DNA from: Streptomyces violaceoruber
Lineage (GTDB): Bacteria > Actinomycetota > Actinomycetes > Streptomycetales > Streptomycetaceae
Assembly: GCA_000720805.1 (NCBI GenBank)
Contig: JODI01000018.1
Coordinates: 61,234 to 125,233, forward strand
DNA length: 64,000 bases
Direction: 5' to 3'
The translations under genes were made by a program, and so were the position numbers. The notes beneath the pieces were generated by a model that made no database searches, was not told the DNA's origin, and was given only the letters and a program-made list of their open reading frames with translations. Every line of letters begins with the position of its first letter. Positions within the stretch are counted from its first letter, which is position 1. Shown here piece by piece: positions 42,494 to 54,280 of this stretch.

Positions 42494-42696
42494 CCGGGCC
42501 TCCCTGGGGGGTGAGGGGACTCAAGGGACTACGGGAGCATCCTGCCCGGACAGCGGGGGCGGCGCGAGCCGGTTGTCATGGCTTTCGGTTTCTTCCCGCC
42601 CGGCCTGACGGACGCCCATCGCGCCACCTTGCAGTCCACTGCTCACATCACGGCGCCCCACCGGCGACGACGGCCGACCTGCCGGTTCCGGTGGTG

Positions 42697-43290
42697 TCAT
42701 GTGACGATGCCGGGGACGGCCGTCAACTGCTGGTAGCCGCCGCTTTTGTGACGTACCGTCAGGACGATTGGGCGGCTGGGACGGGCCTGCCTCACGGCGT
42801 GGGCCAGGTCGGCGGCCGAGTCGACGCGGGTCCGGCCGAAGGCGAGGACCACGTCTCCCCGGACCAGACCAGCCGAGTAGCCCGGCCCCGGCACATGCAC
42901 GCCGACGACCAGGGCGCCGGCCTTCTCCGCGTCCATGGCCTCCAGGCCGAGGGTCGCGCCGCCGAGCACCGGCGAAAGGCTCGCGGAAGCGGGCGGCTCG
43001 GAGCGGCCCCGGTGTGCCGAGGCGGACGTGCCGGCCTGGGCCCCCGGCGCGGCCTGTCCGGCCTGGCGCTGCAGTTCGGCGACTCTGCTCATGCCGATCA
43101 CCGTGGTGCCGACCGTGCCGAGGCCGATCCCGGTCAGGATGAGGACCGTCCCGACGGACAGGGCGAACACCAGGGCCCGCAGCCGTCGGCCCCGCCGCCG
43201 TGCGGCGTGCGGACGTCGGGCGGGGCCGGGCCTGCCACCGCCGGGGTCCCGGCCGGGCATCGGCTTGGGACGCAACGCAGTCTGTTCCAT
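42697..43290 (-). CDS. Membrane-anchored PDZ-domain protein
   Basis: The 197-aa protein has a basic Arg/Pro-rich cytosolic N-terminus, one membrane helix (about 40-65) and an extracytoplasmic PDZ domain ('GALVVGVHVPGPGYSAGLVR', 'GDVVLAFGRTRVDSAADL'). No protease domain is attached, so it may bind C-termini of other membrane proteins or act with a separate protease. The last codons stop before a region of about 200 bases with no gene. Confidence 0.8.
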   Translation of the reverse strand: MEQTALRPKPMPGRDPGGGRPGPARRPHAARRRGRRLRALVFALSVGTVLILTGIGLGTVGTTVIGMSRVAELQRQAGQAAPGAQAGTSASAHRGRSEPPASASLSPVLGGATLGLEAMDAEKAGALVVGVHVPGPGYSAGLVRGDVVLAFGRTRVDSAADLAHAVRQARPSRPIVLTVRHKSGGYQQLTAVPGIVT

Positions 43291-43561
43291 GGATCGCCTC
43301 CGGCTGAAGCCCTACCCGGGGCGATGGCGCGTGACGAGCCACGAACGAGTGACAGTGACCGGCGGTCGAGGACGGCGGGCCATGAGTCTTGGGCAGCTCA
43401 CCTCACCCCGTCCGGCGGCGGCTCGCGCCCGCACCCGACTCTCCGGGCGCCGACGCGAGCCGCGAGGGGACGCACCGCGTGGGAGGTGTGTCAGCCGGTG
43501 TCCCTCCCCGTGCTCGTCGTGCGTCGGTCCCGCCGTGGCCGGACTTCCGCGCTGCGGGAGG

Positions 43562-45730
<2,169 letters not shown>

Positions 45731-45830
45731 CTACCCAGGGCCTTTCGGCGGCATCCGCGAGCCCGGACATGATCACACCATCGCGTGAATCAGGGGCGAA
45801 TCCGGGAGTTCTCACCGGGCTCTGTGGCGT

Positions 45831-46092
45831 TCACGCGTCAGGTGACCTGCGTACGGACCGCCCGCCCCACCTCGGCACGTCGCAGGCGCTCTCGTCGATG
45901 TCGTGGGTGACGAAGACGACGGTCGTGGCGTCGGTGCGGTGGACTTCCAGCAGGAGGTCTTCGAGGTCTTCGAGATCCTCGCGGGTCTGGGCGTCCAGGG
46001 ACCCGGAGGGCTCGTCCATGAGGAGGAGGATGGGGCGGCAGACCAGGGCGCGGGCGATGGCGACGCGTTGCCGCATCAGCCCGGAGAGCTGT
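45831..46092 (-). pseudogene. ABC-transporter ATPase fragment
   Basis: The minus strand encodes '[20 protein letters not shown]', a [11 protein letters not shown]alker B-like stretch and a THDIDE H-loop. This is the C-terminal half of an SsuB/TauB-type ATPase. The signature LSGG is LSGL, an 'EDLEDLED' duplication is present, the Walker A half is missing, and the C-terminus runs into unrelated sequence to a TGA at 45831. The 5' break falls right at the end of the ARMT1-family gene, suggesting a deletion joint. Confidence 0.75.
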
Positions 46093-47299
46093 TGACCTGG
46101 ATCAGCGCGTGCGTGCCGCTGGTGCGCCAGCGCCGGCCCTCGGCGGCGACCAGCGCCGCCTCCGTGTCCGCGTCCAGGCCGGTGATCACCTCGGACTTCA
46201 GCGTGCGCAGGGCGGCGACCGGGCCCGGGAAGTGCGCGGTGACCTCGGCGAAGGGTGTGGTCGGGGGCCAGCGGCGGTCGCCCACCAGACGGCGGTAGTT
46301 GAGGTCGCCCTTCACGATGGTCAGGTCGGCCGTGGCGAGTTCGGCGCGAAGATCGTCGGGCATGTCCGCGTACGGCAGCGGGGCGCAGGAGAAGGGGTGC
46401 GCGCGCACCGTGAGGCGGCCGTCGGCCATCGCGGCCCACAGCCGGTGCCCGTACGCGGCGGCCTCGCCGGGTGCCCGCGTGAGCCTGCGCAGCGCGTCGA
46501 CCACGTCGGCGGTGGTGGCGTCGGAGACGTAGTACGGGTATGGCTTCACCTGCAGAACGGCCCGCCCGATCCGCCCGTGCGCGAGGAGGTGGGCGATGAG
46601 CAGCAGGTCGGGGATGAGTTCGCGTCCGGCGTTGTCGGCGATCAGGCAGAGGGTTCCGGTAGCGGCACCGGCGCCACCGAGCAGTGTCCAGAGGGTGTCG
46701 GTGTCGTCGGCGACCAGGCCGGGAACGGCGGCCCGGTCCTCGGCTTCGGCGTCCGAGAGGCGGAAACCGAGGTCGGCCCGGTTGCCCCACAGGGAGCCGT
46801 GGAGCAGGGCCGTGGCCTGTTCGTCCACCGGGCGGCCGGTGAGTTCGTCGAGGGCGGCCAGTTCCTCGTCCGTCTCCCGGGAGTCGAGTTCGGCGAGCTT
46901 GGAGGGGCGGAACGGGTCGATGCCCTGCCAGGGGCCGGGGCCGAAGTAGCCGACGGCGTCCAGGAGCCGACGGTAGAAGTGGCTCTCGGACCACAGCCAG
47001 GGCACGTCGAACCAGGAACGGCCCGTGTACGCGTCCATCCCCCACGCCGACCAGCGGTCCAGGTCGTGCGCGTCGGCCGGGAGCGGCTCGACGACGCCCT
47101 TGGTGCAGCTCTCGAGGAGCGCGTCGAGGGCTTCGTGCTGCTTGGGGCCGTACGGGAAGGACTCCCGCACCTGCCGGATGATCGCGGGGTGCCGCTCGGC
47201 GAGCACGCTGTACGGGAACGAACCGGGCTCGTCGCCGAGGATAACGGGGGCGGACGGCACGGAGTGAGCGGGCTGAGCGGGCGGCGGGTTGTCGGGCAT
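46076..47299 (-). CDS. ARMT1-family (DUF89) damage-control phosphatase
   Basis: The 407-aa protein has DUF89 motifs: '[20 protein letters not shown]' (metal-binding Asp/Asn) and '[20 protein letters not shown]'. Such phosphatases remove damaged phospho-metabolites, including sugar phosphates. The ending 'SGTHALIQV' is the normal family end, with only a few altered residues after it at the joint with the ABC fragment. ATG at 47299 is chosen because the longer frame upstream has no family similarity. About 236 bases upstream, to the butyrolactone receptor, hold no supportable gene. Confidence 0.85.
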   Translation of the reverse strand: MPDNPPPAQPAHSVPSAPVILGDEPGSFPYSVLAERHPAIIRQVRESFPYGPKQHEALDALLESCTKGVVEPLPADAHDLDRWSAWGMDAYTGRSWFDVPWLWSESHFYRRLLDAVGYFGPGPWQGIDPFRPSKLAELDSRETDEELAALDELTGRPVDEQATALLHGSLWGNRADLGFRLSDAEAEDRAAVPGLVADDTDTLWTLLGGAGAATGTLCLIADNAGRELIPDLLLIAHLLAHGRIGRAVLQVKPYPYYVSDATTADVVDALRRLTRAPGEAAAYGHRLWAAMADGRLTVRAHPFSCAPLPYADMPDDLRAELATADLTIVKGDLNYRRLVGDRRWPPTTPFAEVTAHFPGPVAALRTLKSEVITGLDADTEAALVAAEGRRWRTSGTHALIQVNSSPG

Positions 47300-47535
47300 G
47301 CACGTCACCGTAGCGCGCGACTCCTCACGGACCGAGTCGGCGGACATCGCGTGGTGCTTGACCGCCGCCCCGACCACCTGCGCTTTCACAGCCGCGCGCC
47401 GGGACCCCGGGGTGCCCTCTGCAACGCTTCTCGCGCCCCGGTCCGAGAGACAAGCGAAGCGCGGTCGCCATGACGAGCGCCCGTCGGCCGCCCCTTCCCA
47501 GCGCGGCCGGCACTCGCCGGGCCTCCCCACCTCCC

Positions 47536-48183
47536 TCACGCCACCCTGATCTCCCGTTCCAACTGCGTGACCAGCGTCAGATACCGCGCCCGGCGGGGTA
47601 CCGGGACCATGCCGCGGATCATCAGGTGCCACATCTCGGCCAGTCGGCGTGGCTGGCGGGCCACGGGTTCGAGGGAGCGGCTGACGACCCGGGTGCCGAC
47701 GAAGAAGCAGACGAGGGAATGGGCGACGGCGTCGATGTCGGTGTCCGGATGGAGGTCGGACTCCTTCACCGCGCCGAGGAGTTTGCGGGAGGAGAGCTCC
47801 AGCCACTCCGTGAAGGGGTGCCGAAGCGGCGGACGCACCTCCACTCCCCCGGTGGCCAGGCGCAGGCCGGCGCGGGGGACGGGATCCTCGACCGACATCC
47901 GCGCTATGCCGAAGGTGATGCGCACCAACGCCTCGAGCGAGGTGTAGCCCCGGCCGTCCGCGTCTCTCGCCAGCCGGCGCGAGGCATGGGACTGCAGCTC
48001 CATGATCGCGTGGGCCAGATCCTCCTTGGCGGCGAAGTGGAAGTAGAGGGCGCCCTTGGTGACCTGGGCGTGCTCGACGATGTCGCTCAGGCTGGTGGAC
48101 TCGTAGCCGTGCCGGTCGAACAGGTCGGCGGCGGCCTTGATGATCGTCGAGCGGGTCTGCTCGGCGCGTAACTGCCTCGGCAT
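47536..48183 (-). CDS. ScbR/ArpA-family gamma-butyrolactone receptor (TTA codon)
   Basis: The 215-aa TetR-type protein starts 'MPRQLRAEQTRSTIIKAAAD' and has the HTH 'TSLSDIVEHAQVTKGALYFH', classic for butyrolactone receptors. Leu5 is encoded by TTA (CAG TTA CGC), rare in Streptomyces and read by the bldA tRNA, so translation should depend on development. The downstream C-terminal half has the ligand pocket. It lies 65 bases after the afsA-like gene on the same strand and may be co-transcribed. An ARE-like half-site occurs before it. Confidence 0.88.
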   Translation of the reverse strand: MPRQLRAEQTRSTIIKAAADLFDRHGYESTSLSDIVEHAQVTKGALYFHFAAKEDLAHAIMELQSHASRRLARDADGRGYTSLEALVRITFGIARMSVEDPVPRAGLRLATGGVEVRPPLRHPFTEWLELSSRKLLGAVKESDLHPDTDIDAVAHSLVCFFVGTRVVSRSLEPVARQPRRLAEMWHLMIRGMVPVPRRARYLTLVTQLEREIRVA

Positions 48184-48216
48184 TGACGGGACTCCTGCGG
48201 GAAAGAACGGGTCATG

Positions 48217-48230
48217 CCGTTTGTTTCTGG
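48217..48230. promoter_or_regulatory. ARE-like half-site before the receptor gene
   Basis: CCGTTTGTTTCTGG (reverse CCAGAAACAAACGG) holds the ACAAACGG half typical of autoregulatory elements bound by ScbR/ArpA proteins. It sits 34 bases before the receptor start. Confidence 0.5.
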
Positions 48231-48248
48231 CTCTTCGTACACGATAAC

Positions 48249-49154
48249 TCACCTCCCCCAAGTACCGACCGTGCAGACGAAGACCGACGAATCTCCTTGC
48301 CTGCCGACGACTTGTACATCGCTGCCGGATCCGTCCGTGGCCTCGACCCAGACGGGTTCGTCCAGCTCGGCGTATCGGTGGAAGGTGATGCGGAACGAGA
48401 CCGGTGCACGGGTTCCAAGGGTGTGCGCCCGGACGGCCTGACGGGCGGCTTCCAGCAGCAGCATGCCTGGAACGTGATCAAGGGGGTGGTCAAAAAAAAC
48501 AGGATGTGCGGTATCTATTCGCAGCTGCCAGAGGCTCGGACCGGTCGCCGGGGCGAGGACCACGTCCTCGGGCAGCGCGCGGCCGACGGTGGCGGCGGGC
48601 AGCGGGGGCGGCAGCGGCAGGGGGGCCACGGTGGCGGCCGTACGACCGCCACGCAGCCGGCGGTAGACGGGCTCGCTGGTGCAGGTGAACGCCACCCGCC
48701 GCGCGGTCGCGACGAGTTCCCCGTCGCGCAGGACCTCCGCGGTGTACACCGCGCCCACCGGGCGGCGGCCGCGGTACTGGACGTCGACGAAGGTGACCTC
48801 GACCGTGAGCTCGGCGGGAACCGCTCCCACGGCCAAGCACCGTGGGAACGTCTCGACTTGGAACTCCTGGAGGACGAAGTGGTGGTCCAGCGGTACCTCG
48901 TACTCGGTGTGCGCGATCAGCGTTCCGCTCTGCCGCACCGTCTCCACGACGAGCAGCGGATCGTACGCGGACCGGTCCGGGGACACGTGTAATCCGTGTG
49001 CGCGCGGCCATTGCGCCGACACCGAGAATCGGTCGGCCCCGATCCGTCTCCAGCCGGTGAGCAGGGTTTCCGCGACCGCCGCGCGGTGCACGAGTTGACG
49101 GGGAACGGTCGCCGTCATGGACTGGGGTTCGGCAAGTTGCCGCGGTTGAGTCAT
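48249..49154 (-). CDS. AfsA/ScbA/BarX-family butyrolactone synthase (TTA codon)
   Basis: The 301-aa protein has two AfsA hot-dog repeats: 'SAYDPLLVVETVRQSGTLIA' in the first, and 'HPLDHVPGMLLLEAARQAV' in the second with the conserved Glu and Arg. It condenses a beta-ketoacyl chain with dihydroxyacetone phosphate to start A-factor-type signals. Leu55 is encoded by TTA (GGA TTA CAC), so it should also depend on bldA. A T8 run lies in codons for Val-Phe-Phe. ATG at 49154; an inner ATG at 49118 is less likely. A divergent ARE lies upstream. Confidence 0.88.
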   Translation of the reverse strand: MTQPRQLAEPQSMTATVPRQLVHRAAVAETLLTGWRRIGADRFSVSAQWPRAHGLHVSPDRSAYDPLLVVETVRQSGTLIAHTEYEVPLDHHFVLQEFQVETFPRCLAVGAVPAELTVEVTFVDVQYRGRRPVGAVYTAEVLRDGELVATARRVAFTCTSEPVYRRLRGGRTAATVAPLPLPPPLPAATVGRALPEDVVLAPATGPSLWQLRIDTAHPVFFDHPLDHVPGMLLLEAARQAVRAHTLGTRAPVSFRITFHRYAELDEPVWVEATDGSGSDVQVVGRQGDSSVFVCTVGTWGR

Positions 49155-49224
49155 GTCTCTCCCTACGGTCCCCCGAAAGGCCATGTGCAGACAGTGAAGC
49201 GTCCACTCCGGTGAGCGTTAGAGT

Positions 49225-49242
49225 ACGAGCCGACCGGTTTGT
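49225..49242. promoter_or_regulatory. Autoregulatory element between the afsA-like gene and the second receptor
   Basis: ACGAGCCGACCGGTTTGT (reverse ACAAACCGGTCGGCTCGT) matches the ARE pattern, with one perfect half (ACAAACCGG) and one degenerate half. It lies in the divergent region between the synthase and the plus-strand receptor, in an AT-richer pocket where promoters are expected. Confidence 0.65.
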
Positions 49243-49359
49243 TTTCAATGAGATCAGTCGGCGGCCCCCTATGATCGGGGCGATCGGGCACCCGAGGTGA
49301 AGCACCTGGGTCGAACGGTCCCGGGGGAACAGCCAACTCGGCGCATTGGAGGGGCTCTT

Positions 49360-50001
49360 ATGGCACAACAGGAGCGCGCCATCAGGACGCGCCGAGCGAT
49401 CCTGGAAGCGGCGGGCGCGGTCTTCGACGAGCACGGCTACGCGTCCACCACCATCTCCATGGTGCTGGAGCGGGCCGATGTCACCAAGGGCGCCCTGTAC
49501 TTCCACTTCTCCTCCAAGGAGTCCCTGGCCCAGGCGGTGCTGGACGAGCAGGTGCCGTTCGGCGCGGTCCCGGAGCAGCCCTGCAAGCTGCAGGAGATCA
49601 TCGACATGACGTTCGTGGTGGCGCAGCGGCTGCTGACCGACTCCCTGCTGCGGGGCAGCGTGCGGCTGACGGTGGACCAGGCGACGCCCCCCGGGGTCGA
49701 CCACTCCGGGCCGTTCCGGCAGTGGGCGGAGCGGCTCACCGTGCTCATGGAACAAGCCCGTGGCCAGGGCGAGTTGCTGCCCACCGTGCAGCCTCGGGAC
49801 ACCGTGGAGCTGCTGGTGGGAGGCTTCGCCGGCATCCAGTTGATGTCCCGGGCGCTGACGGACCGGACGGACCTCGCGCACCGGATCTCCGTCCTGTGGT
49901 CCCACATCCTGCCCAGCATCGCGGTGCCGGGCCTGCTGCTCGGCCTGGACAGCAGGGCCGACCGCGGTCTGCGGGTCCTCTCCGCGGTCCCCGTACCGTG
50001 A
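49360..50001 (+). CDS. Second ScbR-family gamma-butyrolactone receptor
   Basis: The 213-aa TetR-type protein starts 'MAQQERAIRTRRAILEAAGA' with the HTH 'ASTTISMVLERADVTKGALY'. It is related to but clearly distinct from the TTA-bearing receptor. No TTA codon was seen, so it can be made before bldA is active. GGAGGGG (49348-49354) precedes the ATG. It diverges from the afsA-like gene and overlaps the reductase gene by GTGA. It may be a pseudo-receptor or the true receptor. Confidence 0.87.
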   Translation: MAQQERAIRTRRAILEAAGAVFDEHGYASTTISMVLERADVTKGALYFHFSSKESLAQAVLDEQVPFGAVPEQPCKLQEIIDMTFVVAQRLLTDSLLRGSVRLTVDQATPPGVDHSGPFRQWAERLTVLMEQARGQGELLPTVQPRDTVELLVGGFAGIQLMSRALTDRTDLAHRISVLWSHILPSIAVPGLLLGLDSRADRGLRVLSAVPVP

Positions 50002-50849
50002 TCCTCGTGACAGGGGCCACCGGCACCGTCGGGCGGCTGGTGGCCGAGCGCCTGTCCGGTACCGGTCGGGTCCGTCTGCTCGTCCGCGCTCCGCACCGCG
50101 CCCCCGTCCCGGGCCCCGGTACCGAGACGGTGGCCGGGGACTTCGACGATCCCGGCAGCCTGCGCGCGGCGCTCACCGGCGTACGGTCCGCGCTGCTCGT
50201 CACCACGAATCCGCTGGCGCCCGCCCAGGACGAGAACTTCGTGACGGCCGCCCGCGCGGCCCGGGTGACGCATGTGGTGAAGCTGTCGGCCCAGGCGGTG
50301 ACCGACCCCGGCGCCACCGACCTGGTCACGCGGTGGCAGCGGGACAACGAGGAGCTGCTGCGCGCGTCGGGCCTGCCGTGGACGCTCCTTCGGCCGCGCG
50401 CCTTCATGTCCAACACCCTGGGCTGGGCCGGCTCCGTACGGAAGGAGGGAGTGGTCCGGGCGCCCCACGCCGGCTCGCGCAACGCGACGGTCGATCCGCG
50501 GGACATCGCCGACGTGGCGGTACGGGCCCTCACCGACCCCGACCGGCATGCGGGGCACGCGTACGCGCTCACCGGACCCGAGGCACTCGCTCCCGCGCGG
50601 CAGACGGAGATCCTCTCGGAACTTCTCCAACAGCCACTGGTGTTCGAGGAGTTGCCGCCCGATCAGTTCCTGCGGGGACTGCTGAGGCGCTATCCCGCTC
50701 CGGTGGCGCATGCCCTGGCCGAGAGCGCCGAGCGCGGCCGGCACGGGTCGAAGACGCACGTGGACCCCACGGTCGCCGAGCTGCTCGGCCGACCGGCGGG
50801 CACCTACCGCGAGTGGGCGGCCGCCCACCTGGACGCGTTTCGCGCCTGA
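49998..50849 (+). CDS. NmrA-like NAD(P)-binding reductase
   Basis: The 283-aa protein has a Rossmann start 'ILVTGATGTVGRLVAERLSG' and NmrA features ('LLRPRAFMSNTLGWAGSVRK'). Its GTG overlaps the receptor stop (GTGA), so it is translated with the receptor. A short-chain reductase is the expected partner that reduces the butenolide or 6-keto group of butyrolactone signals, so signal maturation is plausible, though other redox roles are possible. Confidence 0.8.
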   Translation: MILVTGATGTVGRLVAERLSGTGRVRLLVRAPHRAPVPGPGTETVAGDFDDPGSLRAALTGVRSALLVTTNPLAPAQDENFVTAARAARVTHVVKLSAQAVTDPGATDLVTRWQRDNEELLRASGLPWTLLRPRAFMSNTLGWAGSVRKEGVVRAPHAGSRNATVDPRDIADVAVRALTDPDRHAGHAYALTGPEALAPARQTEILSELLQQPLVFEELPPDQFLRGLLRRYPAPVAHALAESAERGRHGSKTHVDPTVAELLGRPAGTYREWAAAHLDAFRA

Positions 50850-50873
50850 GGGGCCGGCCGGGAGGGCTCTCTG

Positions 50874-51113
50874 GTAGGGGGGACCCCGTTCGTCGGGGTG
50901 GGGGGACCCCGTTCGTCGGGGTGAGGATCCCATTCGCTTGAGCGACGCTCCCGCGCGCCCGAGGTGGCCTCCCGCGCGCCCGAGGTGGGCTCCCGCGCGC
51001 CCGAGGTGGGCTCCGTACGCGCGAGGTGGGCTCCGTGCGTCCGAGGCGCGAACCTCGTACGCCCAAGGTGGAGATCCCATTCGCCCGGGGTGGGAACCCG
51101 TACGCTCGCCGGG
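50874..51113. repeat. Degenerate ~21-bp tandem array, about 11 units
   Basis: Units follow roughly GGG-CTCCCGCGCGCCCGAGGT; three central copies (about 50944-51008) are nearly identical, while outer ones drift (GGATCCCATTCGC, ACCCCGTTCGTCGGGGT). Unit length is 20-23 bases, so no single frame is kept. It lies between the reductase and LPMO genes. Confidence 0.7.
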
Positions 51114-51215
51114 CATCCCTTGAACGCGCCCCGCGGTTTTCCCGTACTGGACGGGAGCAGACCGTGGCCCCCACGGAAGTCAGGCCGTTCCGTTCCGCCC
51201 GAGGAGACGTTCCGG

Positions 51216-52205
51216 ATGCCCCGGACCACCGCACACCGCACCGCCGCCCTGGCGGTCTCCGTCACGAGCTCCCTGCTGCTCGGCGTGTGGGCGGCGGTAC
51301 CCGCCGCCGCACACGGCGCCCCCACGGATCCGGCCAGCCGGGTCTACGGCTGCTCCCCCGACGGCGACCAGAACGGCACCGCCGCCTGCCGCGCGGCCGT
51401 GGCGGCGAACGGGGCGCCGTTCACGGCCTGGGACAACCTGCGCGTCGCGAACGTGAACGGGCGGGACCGCCAGACCATCCCCGACGGACAGCTGTGCAGT
51501 GGCGGCCTGCCCGCCTACAAGGGCCTCGACCTCGCCCGCGCCGACTGGCCGTCCACGCGGATGACACCTGGCGCCGCGCTGACCATGCGGTACGTCTCCA
51601 CGATCCCGCACACCGGAACCTTCCGGCTCTATCTCACCAAGCCCGGCTACGACCCGACGAAGCCGCTGACGTGGTCCGACCTTCCGGAGAAGCCGTTCGC
51701 GGAGGTGACGGACCCGGCGCTGACGGACGGGGCGTACCGGATCGGCGCGACCCTGCCGTCCGACCGGACGGGACGGCATGTGCTGTACACGATCTGGCAG
51801 AACAGCAGTACGCCGGACACGTACTACTCGTGCTCGGACGTGGTGTTCCCGGCGGCGAAGAGTGAGGGGGCGGGGGCCCAGCGGGCCGGTTCGGCCACGG
51901 GCGGCAGCACGGGTGAGGGCAACACCGGTGCGTCGCCCGGCAAGAACGGCCAGACCGCCGAGACCGGCCAGAACGGTCAGCGTGCCAACCCCGCCGAAAA
52001 GAGCCCGGTGCCTGCCGGTTCCGCACCGAACGCCGTCCCGTCCGGCAGCCCAGCCGAGGCCGGCGCCGCCCCCGAGAGCACCCCGGTGGCCTCCTCCGCC
52101 GACGCGGACTCCGGCCCCTCCGCGCCGACCATGGCGGGCGGCGCCGCCGCGGTGCTGCTGCTCACCGGGGGCGCCGCCCTGGCGCTGCGCATGCGCCGAC
52201 GCTGA
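51216..52205 (+). CDS. AA10 lytic polysaccharide monooxygenase, membrane tethered
   Basis: The 329-aa protein has a signal peptide ending AAA before His33 (HGAPTDPAS), the mature N-terminal copper-ligand of AA10/CBM33 enzymes. A second His is in 'STIPHTGTFRLYLT', and 'YYSCSDVVF' closes the domain at about 205. A Gly/Ser/Pro-rich linker then leads to one C-terminal helix and a basic tail ('LRMRRR'), so it stays on the membrane. It should oxidatively cleave chitin or cellulose. GAGGAG precedes the ATG. Confidence 0.85.
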   Translation: MPRTTAHRTAALAVSVTSSLLLGVWAAVPAAAHGAPTDPASRVYGCSPDGDQNGTAACRAAVAANGAPFTAWDNLRVANVNGRDRQTIPDGQLCSGGLPAYKGLDLARADWPSTRMTPGAALTMRYVSTIPHTGTFRLYLTKPGYDPTKPLTWSDLPEKPFAEVTDPALTDGAYRIGATLPSDRTGRHVLYTIWQNSSTPDTYYSCSDVVFPAAKSEGAGAQRAGSATGGSTGEGNTGASPGKNGQTAETGQNGQRANPAEKSPVPAGSAPNAVPSGSPAEAGAAPESTPVASSADADSGPSAPTMAGGAAAVLLLTGGAALALRMRRR

Positions 52206-52232
52206 AGGCCGGGCGCGGGGGCGCCGGTCGAC

Positions 52233-52273
52233 CGTCCGACTGACTGCCTGATTGGCTGGCTGGCCGTCGGACG
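52233..52273. terminator. Hairpin between convergent LPMO and secreted-protein genes
   Basis: CGTCCGAC (52233-52240) pairs with GTCGGACG (52266-52273). The stem lies between two convergent stops. Confidence 0.6.
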
Positions 52274-52283
52274 CTCTGACCGA

Positions 52284-53587
<1,304 letters not shown>

Positions 53588-54280
53588 ATGGCCTCGTCCT
53601 CGGACCTCACCTCGCCCGCCGGCGACACCCCTGAAAACCCGGAAAGCGGTTCCGCGACCGATCTGCCCGAAGCCCCCGCCGGTCCCGTCAGACGCGGACG
53701 GGTGCGGGCGCGCCGAGCCGCGATCATGGCGGTGCCGGCCGTCGCGGTCGCCGCGGGACTCGCGATCCTGACGGCCGAGGGGGCGCTGGGCGTGCAGTTC
53801 GCCATCTCCGGCATGGCCTTCACCGTCACCGCCACCGAGCTGAAGGGCACCGGATTCGAGCAGTTCGGCGGCATGGACGAAATGGATGAGAACAATCCGA
53901 ACCAGGGCAATACCGGCGGCCAGGTGCTCGTCGTCACCTCCGTCATCAAGAACGCCACTCTCGCCGACCTCTGCCAGAGCGTGGACCTGGGCGGCACCAA
54001 CCTGGTCATCAGGGCGGGCAGGGGTAAGGACAAGGTCGAGGCGAGCGATCTGACCACCGACTCGACCCAGATGTCGGGCAACGCCGAGTTCAACAACATC
54101 GAGATCGGGAACGACGCCGGCACGCTCAGCAAGGGGGGCGTGAAGGGCCCGGCCGGTGTGTTCAGCCAGCAGTCGGACGGCGTACGGATCACCGACCTGC
54201 GGCAGACCAACTACGCGACCACCGCGGGGACGTTCAAGCTGCCCGGCCTTGATCTCAGCTTCAGCGAGAAGGCCTGCTGA
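53588..54280 (+). CDS. DUF6230-family membrane protein
   Basis: The 230-aa protein has a polar N-terminus (about 1-40), one membrane segment (about 45-67) and an extracytoplasmic beta-rich domain with 'QFAISGMAFTVTATELKGTG' and terminal Cys. This matches DUF6230, formerly misnamed 'cholesterol esterase' in streptomycetes. Its stop shares a base with the DUF6114 start, forming the common pair. Function is unknown. Confidence 0.75.
   Translation: MASSSDLTSPAGDTPENPESGSATDLPEAPAGPVRRGRVRARRAAIMAVPAVAVAAGLAILTAEGALGVQFAISGMAFTVTATELKGTGFEQFGGMDEMDENNPNQGNTGGQVLVVTSVIKNATLADLCQSVDLGGTNLVIRAGRGKDKVEASDLTTDSTQMSGNAEFNNIEIGNDAGTLSKGGVKGPAGVFSQQSDGVRITDLRQTNYATTAGTFKLPGLDLSFSEKAC

Noticed and set aside
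50874..51113. CRISPR or coding repeat
   Set aside because: No spacers, variable unit length and no preserved frame.
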